This document shows positions 1-7,855 of a stretch of DNA of 64,000 bases, in pieces (positions within the stretch are counted from its first letter, which is position 1; each line of letters starts with the position of its first letter). Made by a program: the position numbers and the translations under genes. Where the stretch lies: contig JANMGQ010000235.1 in assembly GCA_031374735.1 (NCBI GenBank), positions 1-64,000 on the forward strand. Direction: 5' to 3'. The DNA is from JABFRJ01 sp031374735. GTDB lineage: Bacteria > Pseudomonadota > Alphaproteobacteria > Rhizobiales > Hyphomicrobiaceae. The notes below the pieces were generated by a model that saw only the letters and a list, made by a program, of their open reading frames with translations, did not search any database and was not told where the DNA came from.

Positions 1-208
1 CGCGCTTTTGCGCGGACGCTGCCGTCTCATGAGCTTCGAAATAGACAAGTCGATCAACCCAGTAGGTTTTTGTAAAGCCCTCGATCAAGCGATCGCGATG
101 TTGCCCGGCACGCACGACGAGGTCACTCGACATGCCGATAGAGATGACGCCGCGTGGCGCGCTCGCCGTCATGTAGACATGAAACTGTTTGCCGAAAAAG
201 TCTGTCAT
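1..208 (-). CDS. GIY-YIG family nuclease, 3' end beyond window edge
   Basis: Reading leftward from an ATG at 208, the frame stays open to the window edge (69 codons). The protein opens with a VYM segment and then has ISIGMSSDL, a basic stretch ending in QHR, FTKTYWVDRLVYFE and HET. This is the order of motifs in small stand-alone GIY-YIG endonuclease-domain proteins (about 90-100 residues): GIY/YIG strands, the catalytic Arg helix, then KYGVxRLVYxExHET. The tyrosine of the second strand is Ser here, so activity is uncertain. The last 20-30 residues, including the usual Glu region, lie outside the window. Function in the cell is unknown for most of this family. The opposite-strand frame over the same bases is a shadow. 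Confidence 0.75.
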   Translation of the reverse strand, partial: MTDFFGKQFHVYMTASAPRGVISIGMSSDLVVRAGQHRDRLIEGFTKTYWVDRLVYFEAHETAASAQKR

Positions 209-339
209 CGCGTGAGCGTAGCACATCATTTCGACCGGGGTAGATCCCGGGTATTTGTCGTGCGAAGGGCACGCCAAATTCCGGGACACCGACGTTGGGA
301 GTGAATGTCTCCTAAGGGTCAAAAACCCGCCACCACGCC

Positions 340-2004
340 TCAATTCGCCCCTTCCAGCAGCCGGCGCGCGATGACCTGGGCTTGGATCTCGGCGGCGCCT
401 TCGAAGATGTTCAGGATGCGCGCGTCGGCAAGCACGCGCGACACCGCGTATTCTAGCGCAAAGCCGTTGCCGCCATGGATTTGCAGCGCGTTGTCGGCGG
501 ACGCCCAGGCGATGCGGGCGGCGAGCAGCTTGGCCATGCCGGCTTCGACGTCGCAGCGGCGGCCGTCGTCTTTCTCGCGGGCGGCGAAATAGGTGATTTG
601 GCGCGCGATCATGGTTTCAACCGCCATCATGACGATCTTGTTGGCAACACGCGGGAACGCGGCAATGGGCTTGCCGAACTGCACGCGGTCTTGCGCGTAG
701 CGCAAGGCGAGGTCCATGGCCGACTGGGCGACGCCAACGGCGCGGGCGGCGGTCTGGATGCGCGCGGCTTCAAACGTCGCCATCAGCTGCTTGAAGCCCT
801 GGCCCTCAACGCCGCCAAGCAGTTGCGTGGCTGGCACCTCGAAGCCGTCGAAGGAGATGTCGTATTCCTTCATGCCGCGATAACCGAGCACCTCGATCTC
901 GCCGCCGGTCATGCCTTTGGCGGGGAACGGGTTTGCGTCCGTGCCACGCGGCTTTTCGGCAAGGAACATCGACAGGCCCTTGTAGCCCTTTTCCTTGGGG
1001 TCCGTGCGAGCGAGCAAGGTCATCACGTCGGCGCGGACGGGATGTGTGATCCAGGTTTTCTGGCCGTAGATCTTGTAGACATCCCCGTGGCGCTCGGCAC
1101 GCGTCTTCAGCGAGGCCAAGTCGGAGCCGGTGTTGGGTTCCGTGAACACGGCGGTCGGCAGGATTTCGCCTGACGCGATTTTCGGCAGATATTCGGCCTT
1201 CTGCGCGTCGGTGCCGCCGGCGAGAATGAGTTCGGCCGCGATTTCCGAGCGCGTGCCGAGCGAGCCGACGCCGATGTAGGCGCGGCTCAGTTCCTCCGAG
1301 ACGAGGCACATGCTCTCTTTGCCAAGGCCCATGCCGCCGAACGCCTCGGGCATGGTCAGGCCGAACACGCCGAGATCTGCGAGTTTCGCGATCACATCGA
1401 GCGGGATGTATTGATTTTTGAGGTGCCAGCCGTGCGCATGCGGCAGCACTTCGGCGACGCCAAAGCGGCGCATCTGCTCGCGCATTTCACTGAGCGTTTC
1501 GTCGAGGCCGGTGTCGCCGAAGGTGGTCGCGGTCGGCTGGGCGAGGATCAGGTGCATCAACCGCGCGCGGATGGCATCCGTGGTGCCGAATTCGATGGCG
1601 TGCGCGGCGACGTCGGAGAAGGCGCGCTGGTCGCTGCGTGGCACACCGAGCGCCTGCAGACGCACAGTTTCCTGCTGGCTCATGGGAATGCCGCCTTCAA
1701 TCTGGGCTGCGTATTCCCCAAAGGCAACCGTCAGGATCAGCTTTTCGATCTCGCCGAAGCGACTGGCAGCATCGAGGCGCGTTGCCCAGCCATGCATTTG
1801 GCGCAGCGCCTCGACCGTGGTCGCGAGCCAGGCGAAGCCGTGGGCGGCTGCCTGTTCGGCATCAATGCCGTTGGTTGCGACCCGCTTGGCGACGGCGACC
1901 TTTGCCACCTGCAGGACACGCTCCGCCGCAGAGACAATTGACCGACAATCATCGGCCGAGAGAACGTCGATGCGGGTTTCGAGGCGCAGGGCAGCTTGCG
2001 ACAT
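340..2004 (-). CDS. mcd: (2S)-methylsuccinyl-CoA dehydrogenase
   Basis: 554-residue FAD acyl-CoA dehydrogenase. It oxidises (2S)-methylsuccinyl-CoA to mesaconyl-CoA in the ethylmalonyl-CoA pathway of acetyl-CoA assimilation and passes electrons to ETF. The core from about residue 180 carries FTEPNTGSD, KTWITH, a RVQFGKPI segment, LQIHGGNGF and a C-terminal FEGAAEIQAQVIARRLLE. The extra N-terminal domain of about 150 residues and the segment LGTRSEIAAELIL are typical of Mcd and absent from ordinary fatty acyl-CoA dehydrogenases (about 380-400 residues). Assignment is by remembered family resemblance. It is a single gene; no ccr, ecm or meaB lies nearby. A CitE-like lyase that might belong to the same pathway is 28 kb away. 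Start is ATG at 2004. Confidence 0.88.
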   Translation of the reverse strand: MSQAALRLETRIDVLSADDCRSIVSAAERVLQVAKVAVAKRVATNGIDAEQAAAHGFAWLATTVEALRQMHGWATRLDAASRFGEIEKLILTVAFGEYAAQIEGGIPMSQQETVRLQALGVPRSDQRAFSDVAAHAIEFGTTDAIRARLMHLILAQPTATTFGDTGLDETLSEMREQMRRFGVAEVLPHAHGWHLKNQYIPLDVIAKLADLGVFGLTMPEAFGGMGLGKESMCLVSEELSRAYIGVGSLGTRSEIAAELILAGGTDAQKAEYLPKIASGEILPTAVFTEPNTGSDLASLKTRAERHGDVYKIYGQKTWITHPVRADVMTLLARTDPKEKGYKGLSMFLAEKPRGTDANPFPAKGMTGGEIEVLGYRGMKEYDISFDGFEVPATQLLGGVEGQGFKQLMATFEAARIQTAARAVGVAQSAMDLALRYAQDRVQFGKPIAAFPRVANKIVMMAVETMIARQITYFAAREKDDGRRCDVEAGMAKLLAARIAWASADNALQIHGGNGFALEYAVSRVLADARILNIFEGAAEIQAQVIARRLLEGAN

Positions 2005-2198
2005 GCGAGATCTCCAAGTCGATATTGCGCTGCAATATAGCGCGGCGCCAGCGGCAGGCCAATGCGTCGCGTTGGTCGCCGTGTCTGTGGTTGAGACGAC
2101 TGTTGTATCTCAAAAGCACTGGACGAGTGGCCGATTTGCAGTGTTCAACGGGAGCCAATCGGCACCAACCCCATGTGCCGCATCCGGGAGGACACTTC

Positions 2199-2609
2199 AT
2201 GCTCAAACGCACTCTGGCCACCAGTCTAACCGCGCTCGCGGCGATGACCGTGGTCGCCCAGGCGCAGTATTATCCGCCGGATCGCCCCTACCGCGATGGT
2301 CCATACCGCGAAGGGCCTTATCGTGAGCGCCCGTATCGCCCAGAACCGGCTCCGCGCTTCTTTGGCTGCGTCGTGTTTGAGCATGCCAACTTCGGCGGCG
2401 CGCGTTTGCCCGTGCGTCCCGGTCAGTTCTCGTTCGTCGGCGAAGGGTGGAACGATCGCATCTCGTCGATCCAGTGCACGCCTGGTTGCCGCATGATAGC
2501 CTACGAACACGCCAACTTCGGCGGCGCACGCCAGGGCTTCGGCACCACGGGCTTTGTTGGCCAGTTCTGGAACGACCGCATCTCGTCCGCTGAAGTGGCC
2601 TGCCGATAA
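2199..2609 (+). CDS. secreted beta/gamma-crystallin-like protein
   Basis: 136 residues. A signal peptide (MLKRTLATSLTALAAMTVVA, cut near AQA) is followed by a linker of RPYRDGPYREGPYRE type rich in Pro, Tyr, Arg and Glu. Two copies of one motif follow: VFEHANFGGAR...FVGEGWNDRISSIQC and AYEHANFGGAR...FVGQFWNDRISSAEVAC. The F/Y-x-x-x-x-F-x-G pattern with a distant WND-ISS strand is that of beta/gamma-crystallin (peptidase inhibitor I36-like) domains, which often bind calcium. The protein is presumably periplasmic or secreted. The role is unknown; structural or inhibitor functions are guesses. It starts 195 bp upstream-divergent from mcd and 29 bp before the methyltransferase gene. Confidence 0.72.
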   Translation: MLKRTLATSLTALAAMTVVAQAQYYPPDRPYRDGPYREGPYRERPYRPEPAPRFFGCVVFEHANFGGARLPVRPGQFSFVGEGWNDRISSIQCTPGCRMIAYEHANFGGARQGFGTTGFVGQFWNDRISSAEVACR

Positions 2610-2638
2610 CCTACAGCCGCGTCGCGGCGAAGGATCAG

Positions 2639-3304
2639 ATGCCTCGCCTCGACGTCTCCGACACGGGCGCGGTTCGCCGTTTCATTGCGGCGAACACGCG
2701 CCTGTTAAGTCCACCGCTCGTGCCTGAAATCCGCTTGCATCTGGCCGAGGAGAGCCTCGATATCTGGCGCAAGACCGAAGAAGACCTGGGCGAGATGAAT
2801 ATCGCGCCGCCGTACTGGGCGTTTGCCTGGGCTGGCGGGCAGGCATTGGCACGCACCCTGTTGGATCAGCCATCGCTGGTGGCTGGCAAACGCATCCTCG
2901 ATCTGGGTTGTGGCGCGGGACTCGCGGCTGTGGCAGCGCTCAAGGCCGGTGCAGCGTCGGCGCTCGCAGCGGACATCGACCAGATTGCACTGATCGCGAC
3001 GCACATGAACGCCGAAGCAAACGGCGTGTCGCTTGAGACGACCGTGGACGATGTGCTGGGCGGTCTGCCCGCGGCGTTTGAGGTCGTGCTGGTTGGCGAT
3101 CTCTTCTATGAGCGGCAACTGGCGGAGCGCGTGCTGGTCCTGGTCGAACCGCTCGCCAAAGCTGGCACGCTGGTGCTGGTCGGCGATCCCCAGCGCAACT
3201 ATTTCCCGCGTGGTCGTTTCACCGAGGTGGCGTGGTACAAAGTGCCCGTCACACGCGACCTCGAAGACGCCGAAATCAAGACCACGGCTGTTTGGCGCGT
3301 GTGA
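2639..3304 (+). CDS. class I methyltransferase, ETF-beta lysine methyltransferase-like
   Basis: 221 residues. The SAM-binding glycine motif is LDLGCGAGLAAVAA (about residues 87-100), followed by ADIDQIAL (acidic ribose-binding residue) and a late VLVGDLFYE motif. The segment PPYWAFAWAGGQALAR before motif I and the D-L-F/Y-Y-E post-motif are features of the COG3897 / ETFBKMT family. Known members trimethylate lysines in the recognition loop of electron-transfer flavoprotein beta. AAGGA lies just before the ATG. It follows the crystallin-like gene by 29 bp and may be co-transcribed. Across the strand is an ETF-linked acyl-CoA dehydrogenase, which fits the proposed substrate but proves nothing. 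Another protein-lysine target is possible. Confidence 0.7.
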   Translation: MPRLDVSDTGAVRRFIAANTRLLSPPLVPEIRLHLAEESLDIWRKTEEDLGEMNIAPPYWAFAWAGGQALARTLLDQPSLVAGKRILDLGCGAGLAAVAALKAGAASALAADIDQIALIATHMNAEANGVSLETTVDDVLGGLPAAFEVVLVGDLFYERQLAERVLVLVEPLAKAGTLVLVGDPQRNYFPRGRFTEVAWYKVPVTRDLEDAEIKTTAVWRV

Positions 3305-3473
3305 GGGGAGGTGAAACTCTCACGTGACGGGCGTGCAAACCATCCGATTTCGGCGCCATTCTCCGTCACCCCGCACAGGTGTGCCGCCAAGGCATTCGCG
3401 CCAGCGCGGATCCGATGATTGCGATATCAACTCATCGGCTTGAAGATCAAGCGACGCGACCGGGCCAAATGCC

Positions 3474-4589
3474 TCAGCCCGCCATCAAGCGTGCCAGCTC
3501 CTTCTCGATGGCTGCGCCCATTTCGGTGGTGCCGACCTGGCGCATGTTGGGCTGCATGATGTCGCCTGTGCGCAGGCCCTGGGCGAGCGTGCCGGTGATG
3601 GCCTTGTCGATCAGGTCGGCTTCTTTAGGCATATCGCAGGAGTAGCGCAGTGCCATGGCATAGCTGGCGATGGCCGCGATCGGATTGGCGAGGCCCTTGC
3701 CGGCGATGTCCGGCGCTGAGCCGTGCACAGGCTCATAGAGTGACTTGCGTTTGCCGGTCTTGGGATCGGGCGCACCGAGGGACGCCGACGGCAGCATGCC
3801 GATCGAGCCGGTCAGCATGGCGGCTTCGTCCGAGAGCATGTCGCCGAACAGGTTATCACAGACGATGACGTCGAACTGCTTGGGGTTGCGCACCAGCTGC
3901 ATGGCGCAGGCGTCGGCAAGGATGTGCTCCAGTTGCACGTCCTTGGCCTCTTTGGCGTGCACGTCCGAGACGACCTTGTTCCACAGAACGCCCGTGCGCA
4001 TGACGTTGCGCTTTTCGGCCGAGTGGACCTTGTTTTTGCGCTTGCGGGCGAGGTCGAAGGCCACGCGCGCAATGCGGGCGATTTCGCTCGTCGTATAGAC
4101 GGTGGTGTCGACAGCGCGCTGTTGGCCGTCCTCGAGGGTTACCATCTCCTTGGGCAGGCCGAAGTAGGTGCCGCCCGTCAGCTCGCGCAGGATCAGGATA
4201 TCGAGGCCTTCGACCAGTTCGCGCTTCAGCGAGGAGGCCTCGGCGAGCGCGGGGTAGCAGATGGCTGGGCGCAGGTTCGCGAACAGGTCGAGATCCTTGC
4301 GCAGGCGCAGAAGTCCCGCCTCTGGGCGAATGTCGTAGGCGACTTTGTCCCACTTCGGTCCACCAACGGCGCCGAAGATCACGGCGTCGGCCTTGTGCGC
4401 CTTGGCGACTGTATCGTCGGTGACGGGTTTGCCATGCGCATCAATGGCGGCGCCGCCGACCAGCGCCGTCTCGGTCTTGAACTGCACGCGGCCCTTTTTG
4501 CTCAGCAATGCGACGATGCGGTCGACCTCGGCCATCACTTCGACGCCGATGCCGTCGCCAGGGAGCAGAAGCAGAGATTGCGTCGACAT
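3474..4589 (-). CDS. leuB: 3-isopropylmalate dehydrogenase
   Basis: 371 residues. It performs the NAD-dependent oxidative decarboxylation of 3-isopropylmalate in leucine biosynthesis, in the cytoplasm. The sequence shows LLPGDGIGVEV at the N-terminus, FGAVGGPKWD, LRKDLDLFANLRP, ELTGGTYFG, a VWNK-like LWNKVVSD block, VCDNLFGDMLSDEAAML and YEPVHGSAPDIAGKGLANP, all standard for LeuB and of usual length. The start at 4589 was chosen because the protein aligns from MSTQSLLLLPGDG; the open frame extends 26 codons further upstream with non-conserved sequence. leuC and leuD are not adjacent, as is common in alphaproteobacteria. Confidence 0.96.
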   Translation of the reverse strand: MSTQSLLLLPGDGIGVEVMAEVDRIVALLSKKGRVQFKTETALVGGAAIDAHGKPVTDDTVAKAHKADAVIFGAVGGPKWDKVAYDIRPEAGLLRLRKDLDLFANLRPAICYPALAEASSLKRELVEGLDILILRELTGGTYFGLPKEMVTLEDGQQRAVDTTVYTTSEIARIARVAFDLARKRKNKVHSAEKRNVMRTGVLWNKVVSDVHAKEAKDVQLEHILADACAMQLVRNPKQFDVIVCDNLFGDMLSDEAAMLTGSIGMLPSASLGAPDPKTGKRKSLYEPVHGSAPDIAGKGLANPIAAIASYAMALRYSCDMPKEADLIDKAITGTLAQGLRTGDIMQPNMRQVGTTEMGAAIEKELARLMAG

Positions 4590-4712
4590 GAGAGGCCTTG
4601 CGGGTCTGGGTGTGAATGCGCTGACGTGTTTGGCGTGGCTGTTAGCGGCAGTTGGCGGGTGCGGCAAGCCGGAGGCGATGATGTTTCAGCGCAATTGCAT
4701 GAACCAAAACAT

Positions 4713-4885
4713 CGTCATCCCGCACAAGCGCGGCCTCTTCAGGCCACGCGCAGATGCGGGATCCAGCAGATGTGCGCGCGACGCGCTCAGTCTAGAGTAG
4801 ACAACGCGGACCGCTTCGCGGGCATCTCGCGCTGGATCCCGCATCGGCACGCGGCCCAAAGAGGCCGCGTTTGTGCGGGATGACG
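4713..4885. repeat. 173-bp inverted-repeat element between leuB and nagA
   Basis: The two ends are 27-bp inverted repeats with one mismatch (4713-4739 against 4859-4885, beginning CGTCATCCCGCACAA). A second inverted pair lies just inside (ATGCGGGATCCAGC near 4755-4768 against its complement at 4831-4844). Together they would fold the whole segment into one long hairpin with a short unpaired centre. There is no open frame inside. This is the form of a non-autonomous MITE/REP-like palindromic element, sitting between leuB (start side) and the 3' end of nagA. It fills most of the 316-bp gap. No second copy was found in the window. Confidence 0.75.
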
Positions 4886-4905
4886 GTTCAATTGACCGGC
4901 CGCGA

Positions 4906-6063
4906 CTACGCTGGGTCGCGTGTGCCGGCGATCCAGGTTGCGTAAACGGTCCACGTCTGTGGATTGTAGGCGACCAGATCGGCGGTGTAGCCGGCCTCGA
5001 TCCGGCCATGCGTTTTGCCGCGGCCGAGGAACTCGGCCGGTGTGCGCGAGGCCATTGCCAGTGCGTCACCAACGGCGCAGCCGGTCATGTCGATCATGCG
5101 GCGGACGGCCTCAAGCATGGTCAGGTGTGCGCCCGCGAGCGTGTCGGGACCAGCCGTCAGGCGGCCGTCGACGAGATCAATGCGTCGACCCTGCAGATCG
5201 AAGGACGTCACGTCTGACGCGGACGTCGCCATGGCGTCTGTGACCAGCATGAGGCGCTCGGGGCCTTTCACTTTGAGGGCGAGCCGAACATTGGACGCGC
5301 TAACGTGGTGCCCATCGGCAATAAGGCCACAATAGAGACGCGGATCATCGAAGGCCGCGCCGATGGCGCCGGGCGCGCGCCCGCCGAGCGGCGCAAGCGC
5401 ATTGTAGAGATGTGTGATGCCGGTCAGGCCGTGGTCGGCGGCCGAGCGCATGACCTCGAACGTCGGTTCGCAGTGGCCGGCGCAGATCCTCAGTCCAGCC
5501 TGCGCAAGAGCTTGAATGGTGTCGTTGCCGACGGTCTCCGGCGCGAGGGTGATGAGGGATGTGCCGAAGGCCGCGAATGTCTGCATCAGCTGCACATCGG
5601 CGCGTGTTGGTGTGCGAATGAAGTCTGCGCGGTGGACGCCTTTGCGCGCGGCGTTGAGGAACGGGCCCTCGAGATGGAAGCCGAGCACGCCAGGGATCGC
5701 CATCGCCTCAGCGCCGACAGCGGCGAGCGCCTGCATCTTGCCGGGCGTGTCCGTGATGAGGGTTGGCAGCATGCCGGTCGTGCCGCCACGACGACGATGG
5801 GTCTCTGTCATGGTACGGATCGTCGCGACATCGGGTATGTCGTTGAGCAACACGCCGCCGCCGCCGTTGACCTGCACGTCGATAAAGCCAGGCGCGAGCA
5901 CAATTCCGTTGGGCAGCGTTTCGACCTCACATCCTGCCCGGCCCGTCACGCTCCCGGCGTCGACCACGTCTTCGATCAGACCGTCGTGCAACAATACAGC
6001 TGCGCCGGCACGCCAAACGGTGCCGGTGAAAACATCAGCGCCGACGAGGGCTTTAAGCGGCAT
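4906..6063 (-). CDS. nagA: N-acetylglucosamine-6-phosphate deacetylase
   Basis: 385 residues, amidohydrolase superfamily. It removes the acetyl group from GlcNAc-6-phosphate in amino-sugar and cell-wall recycling. Visible motifs are APGFIDVQVNGGGG (Q-V-N in place of the usual metal HxH, as in NagA), FHLEGPFLN with the metal-binding Glu, AGHCEPTF, GITHLYNA and LVTDAMA with the catalytic Asp. The C-terminus ASRTPAEFLGRGKTHGRIEAGYTADLV is typical. The ATG at 6063 was preferred because the 21 upstream codons are arginine-rich and not family-like. No nagB, SIS-domain or GntR gene is adjacent, so it appears to be a lone locus here. Confidence 0.93.
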   Translation of the reverse strand: MPLKALVGADVFTGTVWRAGAAVLLHDGLIEDVVDAGSVTGRAGCEVETLPNGIVLAPGFIDVQVNGGGGVLLNDIPDVATIRTMTETHRRRGGTTGMLPTLITDTPGKMQALAAVGAEAMAIPGVLGFHLEGPFLNAARKGVHRADFIRTPTRADVQLMQTFAAFGTSLITLAPETVGNDTIQALAQAGLRICAGHCEPTFEVMRSAADHGLTGITHLYNALAPLGGRAPGAIGAAFDDPRLYCGLIADGHHVSASNVRLALKVKGPERLMLVTDAMATSASDVTSFDLQGRRIDLVDGRLTAGPDTLAGAHLTMLEAVRRMIDMTGCAVGDALAMASRTPAEFLGRGKTHGRIEAGYTADLVAYNPQTWTVYATWIAGTRDPA

Positions 6064-6254
6064 GCGGCACCTGGATCGACAAGGGGACGGAGCGGCGATG
6101 TACCGCTTCGACCGGCGCGAGCGCAAATCCGGTTGCTATGTGGGTAGACCGGTCGCGCTCCACGTGGCTGCCGCAACCAAGGGGATGAGCCGCGCCACCA
6201 TCAACCGTGGCGCCGACGGCCGCCGATCAACGCACTTGATCCCTTTCTGAAGTG

Positions 6255-6457
6255 GCCCGCGCAGCGACAAACCCCCACCACTGTCATGGCCGGCCTTTCG
6301 TGCCGGCCACCCATTGCTCCGCATACCGCGACGCCAGATTGAGCCCGCAATTGCTGCAACAACGAGATCTTCAGCACCTCATGAAATTGTTGCACGATGG
6401 GTGGCCGGGACAAGCCCCGCCATGACAGTTGGGGGAGTGGCGGCCGCAGTAACGGGC
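6255..6457 (-). repeat. dispersed ~200-bp repeat, copy A
   Basis: The reverse complement of this segment matches 18476-18673 over its full length. It includes an identical run CAACAATTTCATGAGGTGCTGAAG (shown here only to mark it; it lies at 6368-6391) and both ends. The outer parts, with CTGTCATGGCCGG and GGCCGGGACAAG-type sequence, are roughly inverted repeats of each other around CACCCAT/ATGGGTG. The centre has diverged more than the ends. There is no coding capacity. It is a MITE-like or REP-type element in the 572-bp gap between nagA and the M20 peptidase. The remaining 178 bp up to the peptidase start show nothing recognisable. Confidence 0.8.
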
Positions 6458-6635
6458 GCCCGGTATGGGCCCGCACCGACACGCCGACCAAGCGTCGACA
6501 AAGTGACTATCCTGACTGAAGCGCCCGGGTGGCGCATTCCGCCTGTCGCCCTAGCGGATCTACGCCAAGCGCCGGCCATTGCTCATGTCGTGCCTCCGTG
6601 GCATCTCTCCGCATCGCCCCTTTCCGAGCCATCTC

Positions 6636-7847
6636 ATGATCTCCCACGACAGTGACGCCGCGCTTGCGCGCCTGATGCGTTTTCTCGCCGTACCCGGCAT
6701 CACCGGAGAAGAGGAACTGATCGGCCGCGATGTTGCCAAGGCGCTGACAGAGGCGGGCGTGCCGGCGAAGGCGATCAACTTCGACGACGCGCACACACGC
6801 ATTCCGCTGCCGACGCAGACCGGCAATCTCATCGTGCACCTTCCGGGCCGTGGTGCGCTCGGCAACGCGGAACCGCTGTTGTTCATGACGCACCTCGACA
6901 CCGTGCCGCTGTGTGCGGGTGCCAAGCCCAAGGTCAAAGGCAAGAAGATCATCAATGAGGCGGACACGGCTCTTGGCGGCGACAACCGCTGCAGTTGCGC
7001 GGTGCTGGTTACGCTTGCCGCCGAACTCATGAAGAGCAAAGTTGATCATGCGCCGCTGGTGCTGGTGTTCTGCGTGCGCGAAGAAAGCGGTCTGTGGGGC
7101 GCGCGCCATATCGATCCCAAGGATATCGGCCCTGTTTCCATGGGCTTTAATTTTGACGGCCGCGCACCGTCGGACGTCGTCGTCGGTGCGGTTGGCGGCG
7201 ACAAGTGGTCGGTCGAGATCCATGGCCGTGCCTCGCACGCAGGCGTCGCGCCGGAACGCGGGATATCGTCGACCATGATCCTGGCCTTGGCGCTGGCCCA
7301 GGTGCGCAAGGGCGGATGGTTCGGCAAGGTGGTCAAAGGCAAGCGCGTCGGCACGAGCAACGTTGGGCCCGTAAGCGGTGGACCGATCACAGGCGGCATG
7401 AGCCGGCCAGCGGGTGATGCAACCAACGTCGTCACGGATTATGTCTATGTCGAGGGCGAAAGCCGCAGCCAGGACCTTGCCTTCATCAAGGAGATCACAG
7501 CGGCCTACAAGGACGCGTTCACGGAGGCGGCGAAGACCGTCACCAACAGCGACGGCAAGGCCGGCAAGGTGAAGTTCACCTCGGCGCTCGGGTACTATCC
7601 CTTCGAGATCAAAGAGAAAGAAGCCGTCGTGCAGCGCGCCATCGCAGCCGTGGCCGATATTGGTCTGAAGCCCGATGTCCGGCTTGCCAGCGGCGGCTTG
7701 GACGCCAACTGGCTGGTGCGTCACGGCGTGCCGACGGTTACGTTCGGGTCCGGGCAGAACGAGGTGCACACTGTGGATGAGTGGATCGACATCCCACGCT
7801 TCCAGGATGCCTGCCGCTTGGCGCTGCACCTCGCGACGGGGCGGTAA
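6636..7847 (+). CDS. M20 family metallopeptidase (PepT/CPG2-like)
   Basis: 403 residues. Zinc-site motifs are MTHLDTVPLC (His and Asp), GGDNRC (bridging Asp), CVREESGLWGA (general-base Glu and zinc Glu), a FNFDGR segment, and GSGQNEVHTVDEWID near the end supplying the last His. The dimerisation/lid domain carries RASHAGVAPERGISS. This arrangement is that of M20 di-/tripeptidases and related aminoacyl hydrolases; the closest named relative I can think of is tripeptidase T, but the substrate is not determined. Start at 6636 (MISHDSDAAL) is where the family resemblance begins. It converges on cysK, with 8 bp between the stop codons. Confidence 0.82.
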   Translation: MISHDSDAALARLMRFLAVPGITGEEELIGRDVAKALTEAGVPAKAINFDDAHTRIPLPTQTGNLIVHLPGRGALGNAEPLLFMTHLDTVPLCAGAKPKVKGKKIINEADTALGGDNRCSCAVLVTLAAELMKSKVDHAPLVLVFCVREESGLWGARHIDPKDIGPVSMGFNFDGRAPSDVVVGAVGGDKWSVEIHGRASHAGVAPERGISSTMILALALAQVRKGGWFGKVVKGKRVGTSNVGPVSGGPITGGMSRPAGDATNVVTDYVYVEGESRSQDLAFIKEITAAYKDAFTEAAKTVTNSDGKAGKVKFTSALGYYPFEIKEKEAVVQRAIAAVADIGLKPDVRLASGGLDANWLVRHGVPTVTFGSGQNEVHTVDEWIDIPRFQDACRLALHLATGR

Positions 7848-7855
7848 GCCTCCCC

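Noticed and set aside
8..304. 98-codon plus-strand frame at the left edge
   Set aside because: The opposite strand encodes a recognisable GIY-YIG domain; this frame has no family resemblance and starts at a TTG.
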